Assembly (NCBI GenBank): GCA_964482235.1
Contig: CAYZWU010000071.1
Coordinates: 1 to 22,611 of the forward strand
DNA from: CAYZWU01 sp964482235
Lineage (GTDB): Bacteria; Planctomycetota; B15-G4; CAYZWU01
Direction: 5' to 3'
Length of the DNA: 22,611 nucleotides
Position 1 is the first letter of the stretch, and every line of letters begins with the position of its first letter. The notes below the pieces were generated by a model. The model ran no database searches, was not told the DNA's origin, and was given only the letters and a program-made list of their open reading frames with translations. Below, in pieces: positions 7,441 through 14,905 of the stretch. Both the position numbers and the translations under genes were made by a program.

Positions 7441-8832
7441 ATGAATACCCGGAACATCTTTCTGATCCTCCTCATCATCGTGGTCGCAGCCGGCGGGGTT
7501 TACCTGATTTTCAAGGGGAGCGGGGACCTCCCGAACATCGTGGTCATCACCCTCGACACGACGCGCCGGGGCCACCTTTCCTGCTACGGCTACATGCGGG
7601 AGACATCGCCCAACCTCGACGCACTGGCCGCCGAGGGAATGCGGTACAACAACGCTTTCACCATGACCTCGTGGACGCTGCCCTCTCACGCCTCCCTCTT
7701 CACGGGGCTCTATCCGATGACCCACGGAGCCCACTACAACGAGAAGTCGGAGCTCTCCCTCAACACGGCCCTCAACGATATTGAGCTCACCAAGCTGTTC
7801 CGAGCCTACGGTCTGAGCACGGAGGCCGTCACCCTGGCCGAAACGCTGAAGGAAGCGGGATATGCCACCTGCGGCGTGGGCGGCGGCCCCTGGCTGAAGC
7901 CGCTCTTCGGGCTGGCACAGGGCTTCGACGAGTTCGACTGCAACGTGAGCTCCGTGGAAGGCCGCCCGGCCCACGAGATCAACGCCATAGCCCTCCCCTT
8001 CGTCAAGAGGAACGCGAAGCGGCCCTTCTTCCTCTTTCTCAACTACTTCGATCCGCACTACCCCTACAATCCGCCGCAGGAGCATCGCAGGCGCTTCTAC
8101 AGGCCCGATTGGCCCGACGGCCCCCCGGGAAGGGATGCGGTGGACAGGCGCGTGGCGCTCTACGACGCCGAGATCTTCTACATGGACGAGCAGATCTCCC
8201 TTCTCTTCGACGAGCTGAAGAGGCAGGGGATCTACGACAACACCTGGATCATCGTCACGGCCGATCACGGCGAGCACTTCGGCGAGAGGAACATCGCGGG
8301 CCACGGGTACGCTCTTTTCGAGCAGACCATCCAGGTTCCTCTGATCATCAAGCCGCCCAAGGGGACCGCGGCGCCGGGATCTCCCGACGACATGGTCCAG
8401 ATCGTCAGCCTGATGCCGACCATCCTGAAGGAGATCGACATCGATCCCGGCGCCCCGATGGATACCCGCCCGATCGGCGAAGGACAGAATCCGATCGTGG
8501 CGGAGCTCTACAAGAACCTTGGCAACGTGGTCTTCGGCGCCGGGGGCGAGGGGAGCCGCTTCAACAGGGACCTCACGGCGATCTACCTGAACGATTTCAA
8601 GCTGATCCTCTCGACGAAGCGCAACGACCGGGATGCCGGTCTCTTCAACCTGAGGGACGATCCCTGGGAAACGAAGAACCTGATCAAACAGAATCCCAAG
8701 CAGGCCAAGGCGCTGAGGGACGCTTACGAGGAGTGGAAGCGATCGCTCACCGACCCCCTCGATCCGCTGAAGATCCGGGATCAGGAGGTGGATTCGAAAA
8801 CAAAGGATCAGTTGAAAGGCCTCGGATATTGA
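7441..8832 (+). CDS. Second membrane-anchored sulfatase-fold protein with Thr at the nucleophile position
   Basis: A 463-aa paralogue of the preceding gene. A hydrophobic anchor at residues 6-24 is followed by NIVVITLDTTRRGHLSCYGY with metal-ligand D39. SWTLPSHASLFTG places T79 where sulfatases have formylglycine, and His83 stands where the signature Arg would be. TADHGEHFGE at 273-282 provides the distal metal site. LNYFDPHYPYNPP matches a typical substrate-pocket segment of the family. The C-terminus LKGLGY is shared with the neighbour, suggesting both belong to the widespread TLPSHA-type group rather than genuine arylsulfatases. A GGA close before the ATG is the only ribosome-binding-like element. 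The two genes probably act together in the periplasm on an envelope or polysaccharide substrate (inference). The glycosyltransferase gene starts 30 nt after its stop. Confidence 0.85.
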   Translation: MNTRNIFLILLIIVVAAGGVYLIFKGSGDLPNIVVITLDTTRRGHLSCYGYMRETSPNLDALAAEGMRYNNAFTMTSWTLPSHASLFTGLYPMTHGAHYNEKSELSLNTALNDIELTKLFRAYGLSTEAVTLAETLKEAGYATCGVGGGPWLKPLFGLAQGFDEFDCNVSSVEGRPAHEINAIALPFVKRNAKRPFFLFLNYFDPHYPYNPPQEHRRRFYRPDWPDGPPGRDAVDRRVALYDAEIFYMDEQISLLFDELKRQGIYDNTWIIVTADHGEHFGERNIAGHGYALFEQTIQVPLIIKPPKGTAAPGSPDDMVQIVSLMPTILKEIDIDPGAPMDTRPIGEGQNPIVAELYKNLGNVVFGAGGEGSRFNRDLTAIYLNDFKLILSTKRNDRDAGLFNLRDDPWETKNLIKQNPKQAKALRDAYEEWKRSLTDPLDPLKIRDQEVDSKTKDQLKGLGY

Positions 8833-8862
8833 TCAGCTCTTCCGAGGTTGGGCGGTGAGGCA

Positions 8863-11415
8863 GTGAAGAGCGACAAGATCAAGCTGGCCCTGATTGCCGC
8901 GGCCGCCGCAATCTACCTCGCCGGTCTCCTGCTTGCTTACTCGAGCCTGGACTCCACATCGTGGACCTATGACGAGCCCAACTATCTCGACGCGGCGCGT
9001 CACATCGCCGGCCTCGGCTCCGGGCCGCACCAGAAGGACGGGCCGAGCGAATCAACGACCTCCGGGGAGCTGGACGACGCCTTCCCCTTCGACCGCGAGA
9101 ACACGATCCTCCACCCGCCGCTCACCTTCTACCTGAACGGCTTTCTGCAGAAGTGGGCGCCCATGGGCAGCCCCGACGATGATCTCTTCCTGATCCGGTG
9201 CGTGAGCCTCCTTCTCTTCTTCTCCTGCACCGCCCTGATCGTCTTCCTCTGGGCGAGGGAGCTTCTCGGCATCCGGGCGGCGGCGGCGGCTGTCGGGCTT
9301 TTCGCCTTCTGCCCGATTGTCCTGGCTCACGCGCGCCTCGCCACGACCGACATGGCGGCCTGCTGCACCTTCTTCTGCTTCTTCTACGCCGTCTGGCGGC
9401 TCATCAGGAAGCCGGGATGGGTCTGGACCCTGGTTGCAGGCATCCTCCTCGGCCTCGCCCTTCTGGCCAAGTACTCCACCGTGCTGGCCATCCCGATCGC
9501 CCTCTGCATCCTTGTTTTCGCCCTGGCGGGAAGAAACCGCGCGAAGAGCGCCGGCGCGGCGGGACCCGGGCGGCTCGTCCTCTTTGGGGCCTCCGTCCTG
9601 CTCATCGGCCTCCTGCTCCTCCTTGCGGCCTACGGTTTCACCGGTGCCTTCGACTCGCTCGAGGGGAAGACGTTCCGGAGCGGGTTCTTCCAGACCCTGG
9701 CCGGGGTGCCGGTCCTGAACAACCTGCCTCTCCCTCTCCCGGGCCCATACCTGGAGGGGATCGACTTCCAGAAGCAGATCACCGAGACAGGCTTCACATC
9801 GTTCCTCCTGGGAGAAAGGCATTACCGGGGCGTCTGGTACTACTTTCCGCTCTGCTTCGTGATGAAGATGCCCCTCCCGTTCCTCGTTCTTCTTGCGGCC
9901 GGCCTGCTGGCCCTCTTCAGGATCAGGACGGCATTCCGTCTGGACCGGGTCTGCCTTCTTCTCCCGCCGGCCCTCTTCTTCCTCTACCTCGTCTGGCCGA
10001 ACACCTCCAACGCGGGATTCCGCTATGCCATGCCGGCCATTCCTTTCCTCTGCATTGCGGCCGGCGGCTCGATCCGGCTTGTGACCGGGCTGAAGGGGCC
10101 GGCGCGGCTGACGGCCGGCGGCATCGCGATCGCGCTCTCTCTCTGGTATCTGATCGGGACCGTGGGGATCCACCCCCACTACATCGCCTATCAGAACGAG
10201 GCGGCCGGCGGTCCGGAAAACGCCTGGCGCCTGGTGGCCGGCTCGGATCTCGACTGGGGACAGGACCAGGAGAAGGCGCGGGAGTGGTTCATCGAGGCGG
10301 CCAAGGAGGAGAAGGTCACGCCGCAGCCCGGGACCTTCCCCGTCACCGGCAAGGTGATCATCAACGTCAATGAGATCCAGGACTGCCTGAGAAGAAGAGA
10401 CGTGTACGACTGGCTGCGGCGGTTCGATCCCGTCGAGCTCATCGGATACACCTACCTGGTGTTCGATCTGAAGCTCGACGACTTCCGCCGCCTCGTCGAG
10501 CAGGATGCCGGCAATCCGGATGCGAGCTTCGCTCTCGCCGCGGCCCTGCTTTCCGAGGGCCTGCTCGACGCGTGCCGCAAGGAGCTGGACAGGGCCCTGA
10601 AGCTCGAGCCGAACGCCCGGGTCCGCTTCCTCGACGGCAAGTTCCATCTCGCCGTGAGGCAGACGGCTCAGGCCATCGCGTCTCTCACAAAAGCCGTGGA
10701 GATCGATCCCACACTCTTCGACGCCTACATCCCCCTTCGCTTCTTCCTGGTGCGCACGGGCCGCCTCGAGGAGGAAACCCGGATCCGGAGGCTGCACATC
10801 GAATCTGAGATCCTGCTCGCCCACGTGGGCTGGCAGAAGCACGAGAGGCGCGTCCTGGAAGAGAAGGCGGCCGACGGTTCCGCCACGCTTGGCGAGCTCT
10901 GCTCCCTGGCCGTGCTCTCGTGGATCGACGGTTCGGCTGGAAAAGCCCTCGAACACGCCCGGAAGGCACTGGAGATCGACCCCTGGAACATGCAGGCCCT
11001 GGGCAATTCGATCTTCCTTCTCTCCGAGAACGGCGGCATCCCGAAGATCGAGGAGGCGAAGAGGCTCCGCGTCCGTTACGACGAGCTGGCCGGCACGACG
11101 CTGGCCTGCTCGACGCCGGTCATGCGGTCAGGCGCGAGCGATCGGATCGTGTTCGGCGACATCCTCACCTTCGATCCCCCATCGGTGCTGGAGATCCAGA
11201 TCCGGCTCCTCCTGGAGAGAGGGCCGGATGTGGAACTGGAGGAACTGGCCGCCATGCTCGGCTACCTCCTCGATCCCGAAAACCTCTCGCGCCATGCCGG
11301 ATTTCTCCCCGAGGTGCTGAGGCTCCTCGAAAGGGGCCTTGAGCTCTTTCCCGAGGACAGCAAGCTCGGCAGGCTCGACAACCAGGTGAAACAGATGGAG
11401 CGGTCAATCCGATGA
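8863..11415 (+). CDS. GT-C family membrane glycosyltransferase with C-terminal TPR-like region
   Basis: About 850 aa. The N-terminal half is a multi-pass GT-C enzyme of the PMT/ArnT type, which transfers sugars from polyprenyl-phosphate donors on the outer face of the inner membrane. Evidence includes a first helix followed by STSWTYDEPNYLDAARH with the acidic D-E pair near residues 37-38, LHPPLTFYLNG near 84, ARLATTDMAA, and many hydrophobic helices to about residue 440. GSDLDWGQDQEKAREWF near 459-475 is a segment I associate with this group. From about residue 505 the protein is soluble and helical with TPR-like units (ASFALAAALLSEGLLDAC, AGKALEHARKALEIDPWN). The frame opens with a TTG at 8848, but GAGG abuts it directly. 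I prefer GTG 8863 with GGTGAGG upstream. The stop overlaps the next ATG by 4 nt. Combining GT-C and TPR resembles the layout of eukaryotic TMTC proteins; the acceptor is unknown. Confidence 0.83.
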   Translation: MKSDKIKLALIAAAAAIYLAGLLLAYSSLDSTSWTYDEPNYLDAARHIAGLGSGPHQKDGPSESTTSGELDDAFPFDRENTILHPPLTFYLNGFLQKWAPMGSPDDDLFLIRCVSLLLFFSCTALIVFLWARELLGIRAAAAAVGLFAFCPIVLAHARLATTDMAACCTFFCFFYAVWRLIRKPGWVWTLVAGILLGLALLAKYSTVLAIPIALCILVFALAGRNRAKSAGAAGPGRLVLFGASVLLIGLLLLLAAYGFTGAFDSLEGKTFRSGFFQTLAGVPVLNNLPLPLPGPYLEGIDFQKQITETGFTSFLLGERHYRGVWYYFPLCFVMKMPLPFLVLLAAGLLALFRIRTAFRLDRVCLLLPPALFFLYLVWPNTSNAGFRYAMPAIPFLCIAAGGSIRLVTGLKGPARLTAGGIAIALSLWYLIGTVGIHPHYIAYQNEAAGGPENAWRLVAGSDLDWGQDQEKAREWFIEAAKEEKVTPQPGTFPVTGKVIINVNEIQDCLRRRDVYDWLRRFDPVELIGYTYLVFDLKLDDFRRLVEQDAGNPDASFALAAALLSEGLLDACRKELDRALKLEPNARVRFLDGKFHLAVRQTAQAIASLTKAVEIDPTLFDAYIPLRFFLVRTGRLEEETRIRRLHIESEILLAHVGWQKHERRVLEEKAADGSATLGELCSLAVLSWIDGSAGKALEHARKALEIDPWNMQALGNSIFLLSENGGIPKIEEAKRLRVRYDELAGTTLACSTPVMRSGASDRIVFGDILTFDPPSVLEIQIRLLLERGPDVELEELAAMLGYLLDPENLSRHAGFLPEVLRLLERGLELFPEDSKLGRLDNQVKQMERSIR

Positions 11416-12191
11416 ACAGGGATGAACTTTTCAAGGAGATCGGCAGGCTGCTGGAGGAAGAGCGCGGCTTCGCCCTGGCGACCCTCGCCTCGGTCGAGGG
11501 AAAGGCAGCTGTCGAAGCGGGAAGCCGCTGGATCGTCCTGCCTTCGGGCACGGTGAAGGGAGCCGGCCTCTCTTCCGATCTGAAGGAGTTCCTGTCGAAC
11601 GAGGGGCGCGAGGCGATCTCGATCCGCAAGTCCCGGCTCGTCACCTTTGCCGCGGCCGAGGGGAAGGCCGAGTTCTTCATCGACCCTCTGGCTGCCCCGG
11701 AGCCGCTGGTCGTGGCCGGGGCGGGACACATCGCCCTGCCCCTGGTCAGCATGGCGGCACAGGCCGGCTTTCGCGTCATCGTGCTCGACGACCGGCCCGG
11801 CTTCGCCACGAGGGAGCGGTTCCCGCTGGCGTGGAAAACGATAACCGCTCCCTTTGCCGAGGGGCTCTCGAACCTCCCCTTCACGGAGAGGACATGCGTG
11901 GTCCTGATCACGCGGGGACATCGCTACGACAGGGAGTGCCTCGAGGTCGTGATCGAGAAGCCGGCGGCCTACGTCGGCATGATCGGGAGCCGGCGCCGCG
12001 TGCAAAGCGTGTTCGGCAGCCTGATCGAGGCGAACGTCCCGCGGGAGAAGCTGGATGCGGTCCACTCGCCGATCGGGCTCGACATCGGCGCCGAATCGCC
12101 CGCCGAGATCGCGGTGAGCATCGTGGCCGAGCTCGTGGCCGTTCGACGGCAAGGCGGCTCCAGGGCCTCTCTCTCTGCCAGGAACGGATAG
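11412..12191 (+). CDS. XdhC-family protein with Rossmann domain and degenerate CoxI domain
   Basis: A 259-aa XdhC/CoxF-family protein. Family members help insert and sulfurate molybdenum cofactor in xanthine-dehydrogenase-type enzymes. The C-terminal Rossmann domain is well conserved: LVVAGAGHIALPLVSMAAQA near 99-118, VLDDRPGFA, AAYVGMIGSRRRV near 185-197, and SPIGLDIGAESPAEIAVSIV near 219-238. The N-terminal XdhC_CoxI domain is present (RGFALATLASVEGKAAV) but the usual GTVGGGCVE signature is degraded to VKGAGLSSDL, with no Cys. The ATG overlaps the glycosyltransferase stop in ATGA, so translation is probably coupled. The next gene encodes the intact CoxI domain alone, so the two look like complementary halves. 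No molybdenum hydroxylase gene is in the window. Confidence 0.87.
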   Translation: MNRDELFKEIGRLLEEERGFALATLASVEGKAAVEAGSRWIVLPSGTVKGAGLSSDLKEFLSNEGREAISIRKSRLVTFAAAEGKAEFFIDPLAAPEPLVVAGAGHIALPLVSMAAQAGFRVIVLDDRPGFATRERFPLAWKTITAPFAEGLSNLPFTERTCVVLITRGHRYDRECLEVVIEKPAAYVGMIGSRRRVQSVFGSLIEANVPREKLDAVHSPIGLDIGAESPAEIAVSIVAELVAVRRQGGSRASLSARNG

Positions 12192-12230
12192 CTTTCCGAT
12201 CGCGATTCTCGCTCCTTTCAGAGGTGAATC

Positions 12231-12554
12231 ATGGAAAACATCGATCTCTTCAAGAAGATGAACAGCTGTCTCGAGGATGGAGTCAACCTGGCGCTGGCCA
12301 CGGTGGTCGAAAGCAGGGGTTCGACTCCGCGCGGCGAAGGCGCCAGGATGATCGTCCTGCCCGACGGAACCCTTCTCGGAACCGTGGGAGGAGGCTGCGT
12401 GGAGGGGACGGTCAAGTCGGCAGCCCTCGAAGCGCTCCTGAAGACCAGGCAGTCCCGCCTCGTGGAGATCACCCTCACAGCCGGGTCCGATCAGGAGGAC
12501 GGCGACGTCTGCGGCGGAACGATGCGCGTCCTTGTGGAACCGGTCTTTCCCTGA
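12231..12554 (+). CDS. Stand-alone XdhC/CoxI N-terminal domain protein
   Basis: A 107-aa protein that is almost exactly one XdhC_CoxI domain, with no Rossmann part. It keeps the conserved features: LALATVVESRGSTPRGEGAR, the DGTLLGTVGGGCVEG loop with C56, and DVCGGTMRVLVEP with C94 near the C-terminus. AGAGGTGA ends 4 nt before the ATG and is a good ribosome binding site. It lies 39 nt after the Rossmann-containing XdhC protein, whose own CoxI loop is degenerate, so the pair probably forms one functional molybdenum-hydroxylase maturation factor. The short length is natural for the split form and shows no sign of truncation. Confidence 0.88.
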   Translation: MENIDLFKKMNSCLEDGVNLALATVVESRGSTPRGEGARMIVLPDGTLLGTVGGGCVEGTVKSAALEALLKTRQSRLVEITLTAGSDQEDGDVCGGTMRVLVEPVFP

Positions 12555-12686
12555 TCGACGCGTCGGGCGTCAATTCGTTCATTGAACTCTGCCACAAGCT
12601 TTGGAAAGATAATTGCCGAAAATAGAGATCGGTCCATTCCTTGCCGGAAAACGGCCGTTCGTTAAATGATACTGGGGAGTGAATTG

Positions 12687-13919
12687 ATGTCAGCACGTGA
12701 AGTTGCCCTGTCCGTCACCGCAAGCCTCTGCCTTCTCCTTCTTCTGTCCTTTCCGTCATGCGCGACGTTCAGCCGCGAGGAGGGAAACAAGTTGAACTTT
12801 GACACCACATTGAGCCTGCTCGAGAGCTGCACGGATGTTGCGCTGCTGTACGATCCCTCGGATATCGGCGTCGTTGTCGTGACTCCCGAGTACTCGGCCC
12901 GTGTGATGATGTCGGGCTTCGGCGGTATCGATACGCCGCGGCTCGGATGGGTCAACGAGCCGGTGGTCCGCGGCGAGGAAATAAACCCCGCCTTCGTCAA
13001 CTACGGCGGCGCCGACCGTCTCTGGCTTTCTCCCGAGGGCGGCCAGTTCGCTCTCTTCTTCGGACCCGGCGAGCCCTACGATCTCGACCACTGGGTGACT
13101 CCGGCCACCTTCAACAGCGATCCGTACGAGGTGATCGAGAAGAAGCCGAACCGGATCGTCATGGCCCGCGACATGAGCCTGACGAACTACAGCGAGACGC
13201 CTTTCGACCTTCACGTCGAGCGGAGCGTCGCCGTGGTGCCGCGCAGCCGGATCGCCGCCGACTACAGACTCGATCTCCCCGAAGACGTCCGGTACGTGGG
13301 CTACACGACGGAGAACACGCTGACCAACAGATCCTCCCTGAAGATGACCCGGAAGACGGGGCTCGTCTCCATCTGGATCCTCGGGCAGTTCGATGCATCG
13401 CCGTCCACCTACCTGATCGCCCCGTTCCGGAAGGGCGAGGGCACCATCGTGAAGAGCGACTACTTCGGCGAGGTGCCGCCCGAGCGGCTGATCGTGAGCG
13501 AGGAGAAGGAGATGGCCGTCTTCCTCTGCGACGGACGCCGCCGCACCAAGATCGGGCTCGGCATCAACCACTGCAAGGACACTCTAGGCAGCTATGATTT
13601 CGATCGCAACATCCTGACCGTCGTGATCTTCAACATGCCCTCCTCGGGCGCCTATGCCGACAACTCGTGGAAGTACCAGGAATCACCCTTCGAGGGCGAC
13701 GTGGTGAACAGCTACAACAACGGCCTCGAGGGCCGCGACGCCGATGTCCCCGACAAGTTCTACGAAATCGAGACCCTCTCCCCGGTCAAGGAGCTCTCTC
13801 CGGGCGGGAAGATCGTCCACAGGAGCACGACGCTCCACTTCGGCGGTTCCTTCGACGACCTCAACGCCGTCAGCAGAAAGATCCTGGGAGTCGATCTCAC
13901 CGAAGTCCCGCTGCCATGA
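12687..13919 (+). CDS. Exported DUF6786 family protein
   Basis: About 410 aa. It begins with a signal sequence (MSAREVALSVTASLCLLLLL) followed by FPSCATFS, a possible but atypical lipobox. The remainder matches DUF6786 as I remember that family: VVTPEYSARVMMSG, RLGWVNE, FVNYGGADRLWLSPEGGQFA, a GEPYDLDHWVTPA segment, TNYSETPFDLHVERSV, GLVSIWILGQF, and EGDVVNSYNNG near the end. The family has no established function; a sugar-mutarotase-like beta fold would fit such all-beta proteins, but that is inference. The frame extends to an ATG at 12666, but GGGGAG seven bases before the ATG at 12687 and the position of the signal peptide favour 12687. Its stop overlaps the radical SAM start in ATGA. Confidence 0.83.
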   Translation: MSAREVALSVTASLCLLLLLSFPSCATFSREEGNKLNFDTTLSLLESCTDVALLYDPSDIGVVVVTPEYSARVMMSGFGGIDTPRLGWVNEPVVRGEEINPAFVNYGGADRLWLSPEGGQFALFFGPGEPYDLDHWVTPATFNSDPYEVIEKKPNRIVMARDMSLTNYSETPFDLHVERSVAVVPRSRIAADYRLDLPEDVRYVGYTTENTLTNRSSLKMTRKTGLVSIWILGQFDASPSTYLIAPFRKGEGTIVKSDYFGEVPPERLIVSEEKEMAVFLCDGRRRTKIGLGINHCKDTLGSYDFDRNILTVVIFNMPSSGAYADNSWKYQESPFEGDVVNSYNNGLEGRDADVPDKFYEIETLSPVKELSPGGKIVHRSTTLHFGGSFDDLNAVSRKILGVDLTEVPLP

Positions 13920-14797
13920 CACCGCGATACCGGATGCCGCTCTACCGGCCCCCGTCGGAGGCTTCGAGCCTTCTGATCCAGGCCACGTACGGCTGCCCCC
14001 ACAACGACTGCACCTTCTGCCCCATGTACAAGGGCGTCAAGTTCAGGGCGCGGCCGGTACGGGAGGTGCTCGAGGATATCGACGAGGCAGCCCTGGAGTA
14101 CGGCCGGCATGTGAAGACCGTTTTTCTCCCCGACGGCAACACGATAGTCCTGTCCCAGCGGAAGCTCCTCGAGATCCTCGAACGGCTAATGGCCCGCTTC
14201 CCCTCCCTCGAGCGGATCACCTGCTACGGCTCGGCAAAGTACGTGGTCCGCAAGAGCGTTGAGGAGCTGAAGGAACTCCTCGAGGCCGGCTTGAAACGGC
14301 TCCACATGGGAATGGAGAGCGGGGATCCCGCCACTCTCGACCTGGCGGGCAAGGGAACGACGCCGGAAGAGATCATCGAGGCCGGATGCCGGGTGCGCGA
14401 TGCCGGGATCGAGCTCTCCGAGTATTACATCGTGGGGCTCGGGGGAGAGGAGCGCGCCAGGGAGCATGCCCGCGGCTCGGCTCGGGTCCTGAACGCGATC
14501 TCCCCCACCTTCGTCAGGCTCAGGACCCTTGTTCCCGTGCCGGGCACCAAGCTGCACGAGGAGGTCGAGGCGGGCAGCTTCGTCCTGCCCTGCGTGCTCG
14601 ACTGCCTCCGCGAGCTCCGTCTCCTCATCTCCGCCCTCGAGTGCGAGACGGAGCTTCTCTCCGACCACATCTCGAACCACGTCAACCTGAACGGCCGCCT
14701 CCCGGACGGGAAGGAGGCCCTTCTCGAGGCGCTCGACCGCTGCCTGGAATGCGACGAGGAGTCGTTCCGCGGCCAGGCGCCCTGGTGGCTGCTCTGA
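13916..14797 (+). CDS. Radical SAM protein with CX4CX2C cluster motif
   Basis: A 293-aa radical S-adenosylmethionine protein. The cluster motif is YGCPHNDCTFCPMYKG with C27, C32 and C35, spaced CX4CX2C rather than the textbook CX3CX2C; GCPHNxCTFC is nonetheless familiar from COG1032-type proteins. Downstream elements fit the SAM-binding barrel: FLPDGNTIVLSQRKLLEIL, LHMGMESGDPATLDLAGKG and SEYYIVGLGG. There is no B12-binding or SPASM domain. The same frame is open upstream to 13667 inside the DUF6786 gene, but the ATG at 13916 overlaps that gene's stop by 4 nt and gives a natural N-terminus. Coupling to DUF6786 is the only clue to function, although one protein is cytoplasmic and the other exported. 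Substrate unknown. Confidence 0.87.
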   Translation: MTPRYRMPLYRPPSEASSLLIQATYGCPHNDCTFCPMYKGVKFRARPVREVLEDIDEAALEYGRHVKTVFLPDGNTIVLSQRKLLEILERLMARFPSLERITCYGSAKYVVRKSVEELKELLEAGLKRLHMGMESGDPATLDLAGKGTTPEEIIEAGCRVRDAGIELSEYYIVGLGGEERAREHARGSARVLNAISPTFVRLRTLVPVPGTKLHEEVEAGSFVLPCVLDCLRELRLLISALECETELLSDHISNHVNLNGRLPDGKEALLEALDRCLECDEESFRGQAPWWLL

Positions 14798-14856
14798 AGC
14801 TGAAGAACATCCTTCCCGCCGCTTGCAGCCATCGACCCTCGCTTTATCTCATCATC

Positions 14857-14871
14857 TCCTGGTTTCCAGGA
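14857..14871. other. Short perfect hairpin between the radical SAM and acyltransferase-like genes
   Basis: TCCTGG and CCAGGA pair perfectly around a TTT loop within the 108-nt spacer. No T run follows, so it is a weak terminator candidate and may be chance. Confidence 0.2.
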
Positions 14872-14905
14872 ACACGAAGTGGTATGAAAAGATTAACCGG
14901 ATGAG

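Noticed and set aside
1..8832. Functional link between ATP sulfurylase and the sulfatase-fold genes as one sulfate pathway
   Set aside because: The two sulfatase-fold proteins lack the formylglycine signature, lie over 5 kb away in a different transcription unit, and nothing else ties them to sulfate metabolism.
9052..10956. 634-codon minus-strand frame opposite the glycosyltransferase
   Set aside because: The plus-strand product has clear GT-C motifs and membrane helices. The antisense translation is highly charged low-complexity sequence without motifs.
12582..12613. Promoter upstream of the DUF6786 gene (TTGAAC and GATAAT)
   Set aside because: The hexamers are good, but the spacer is 20 bp, too long for a standard sigma70 promoter.
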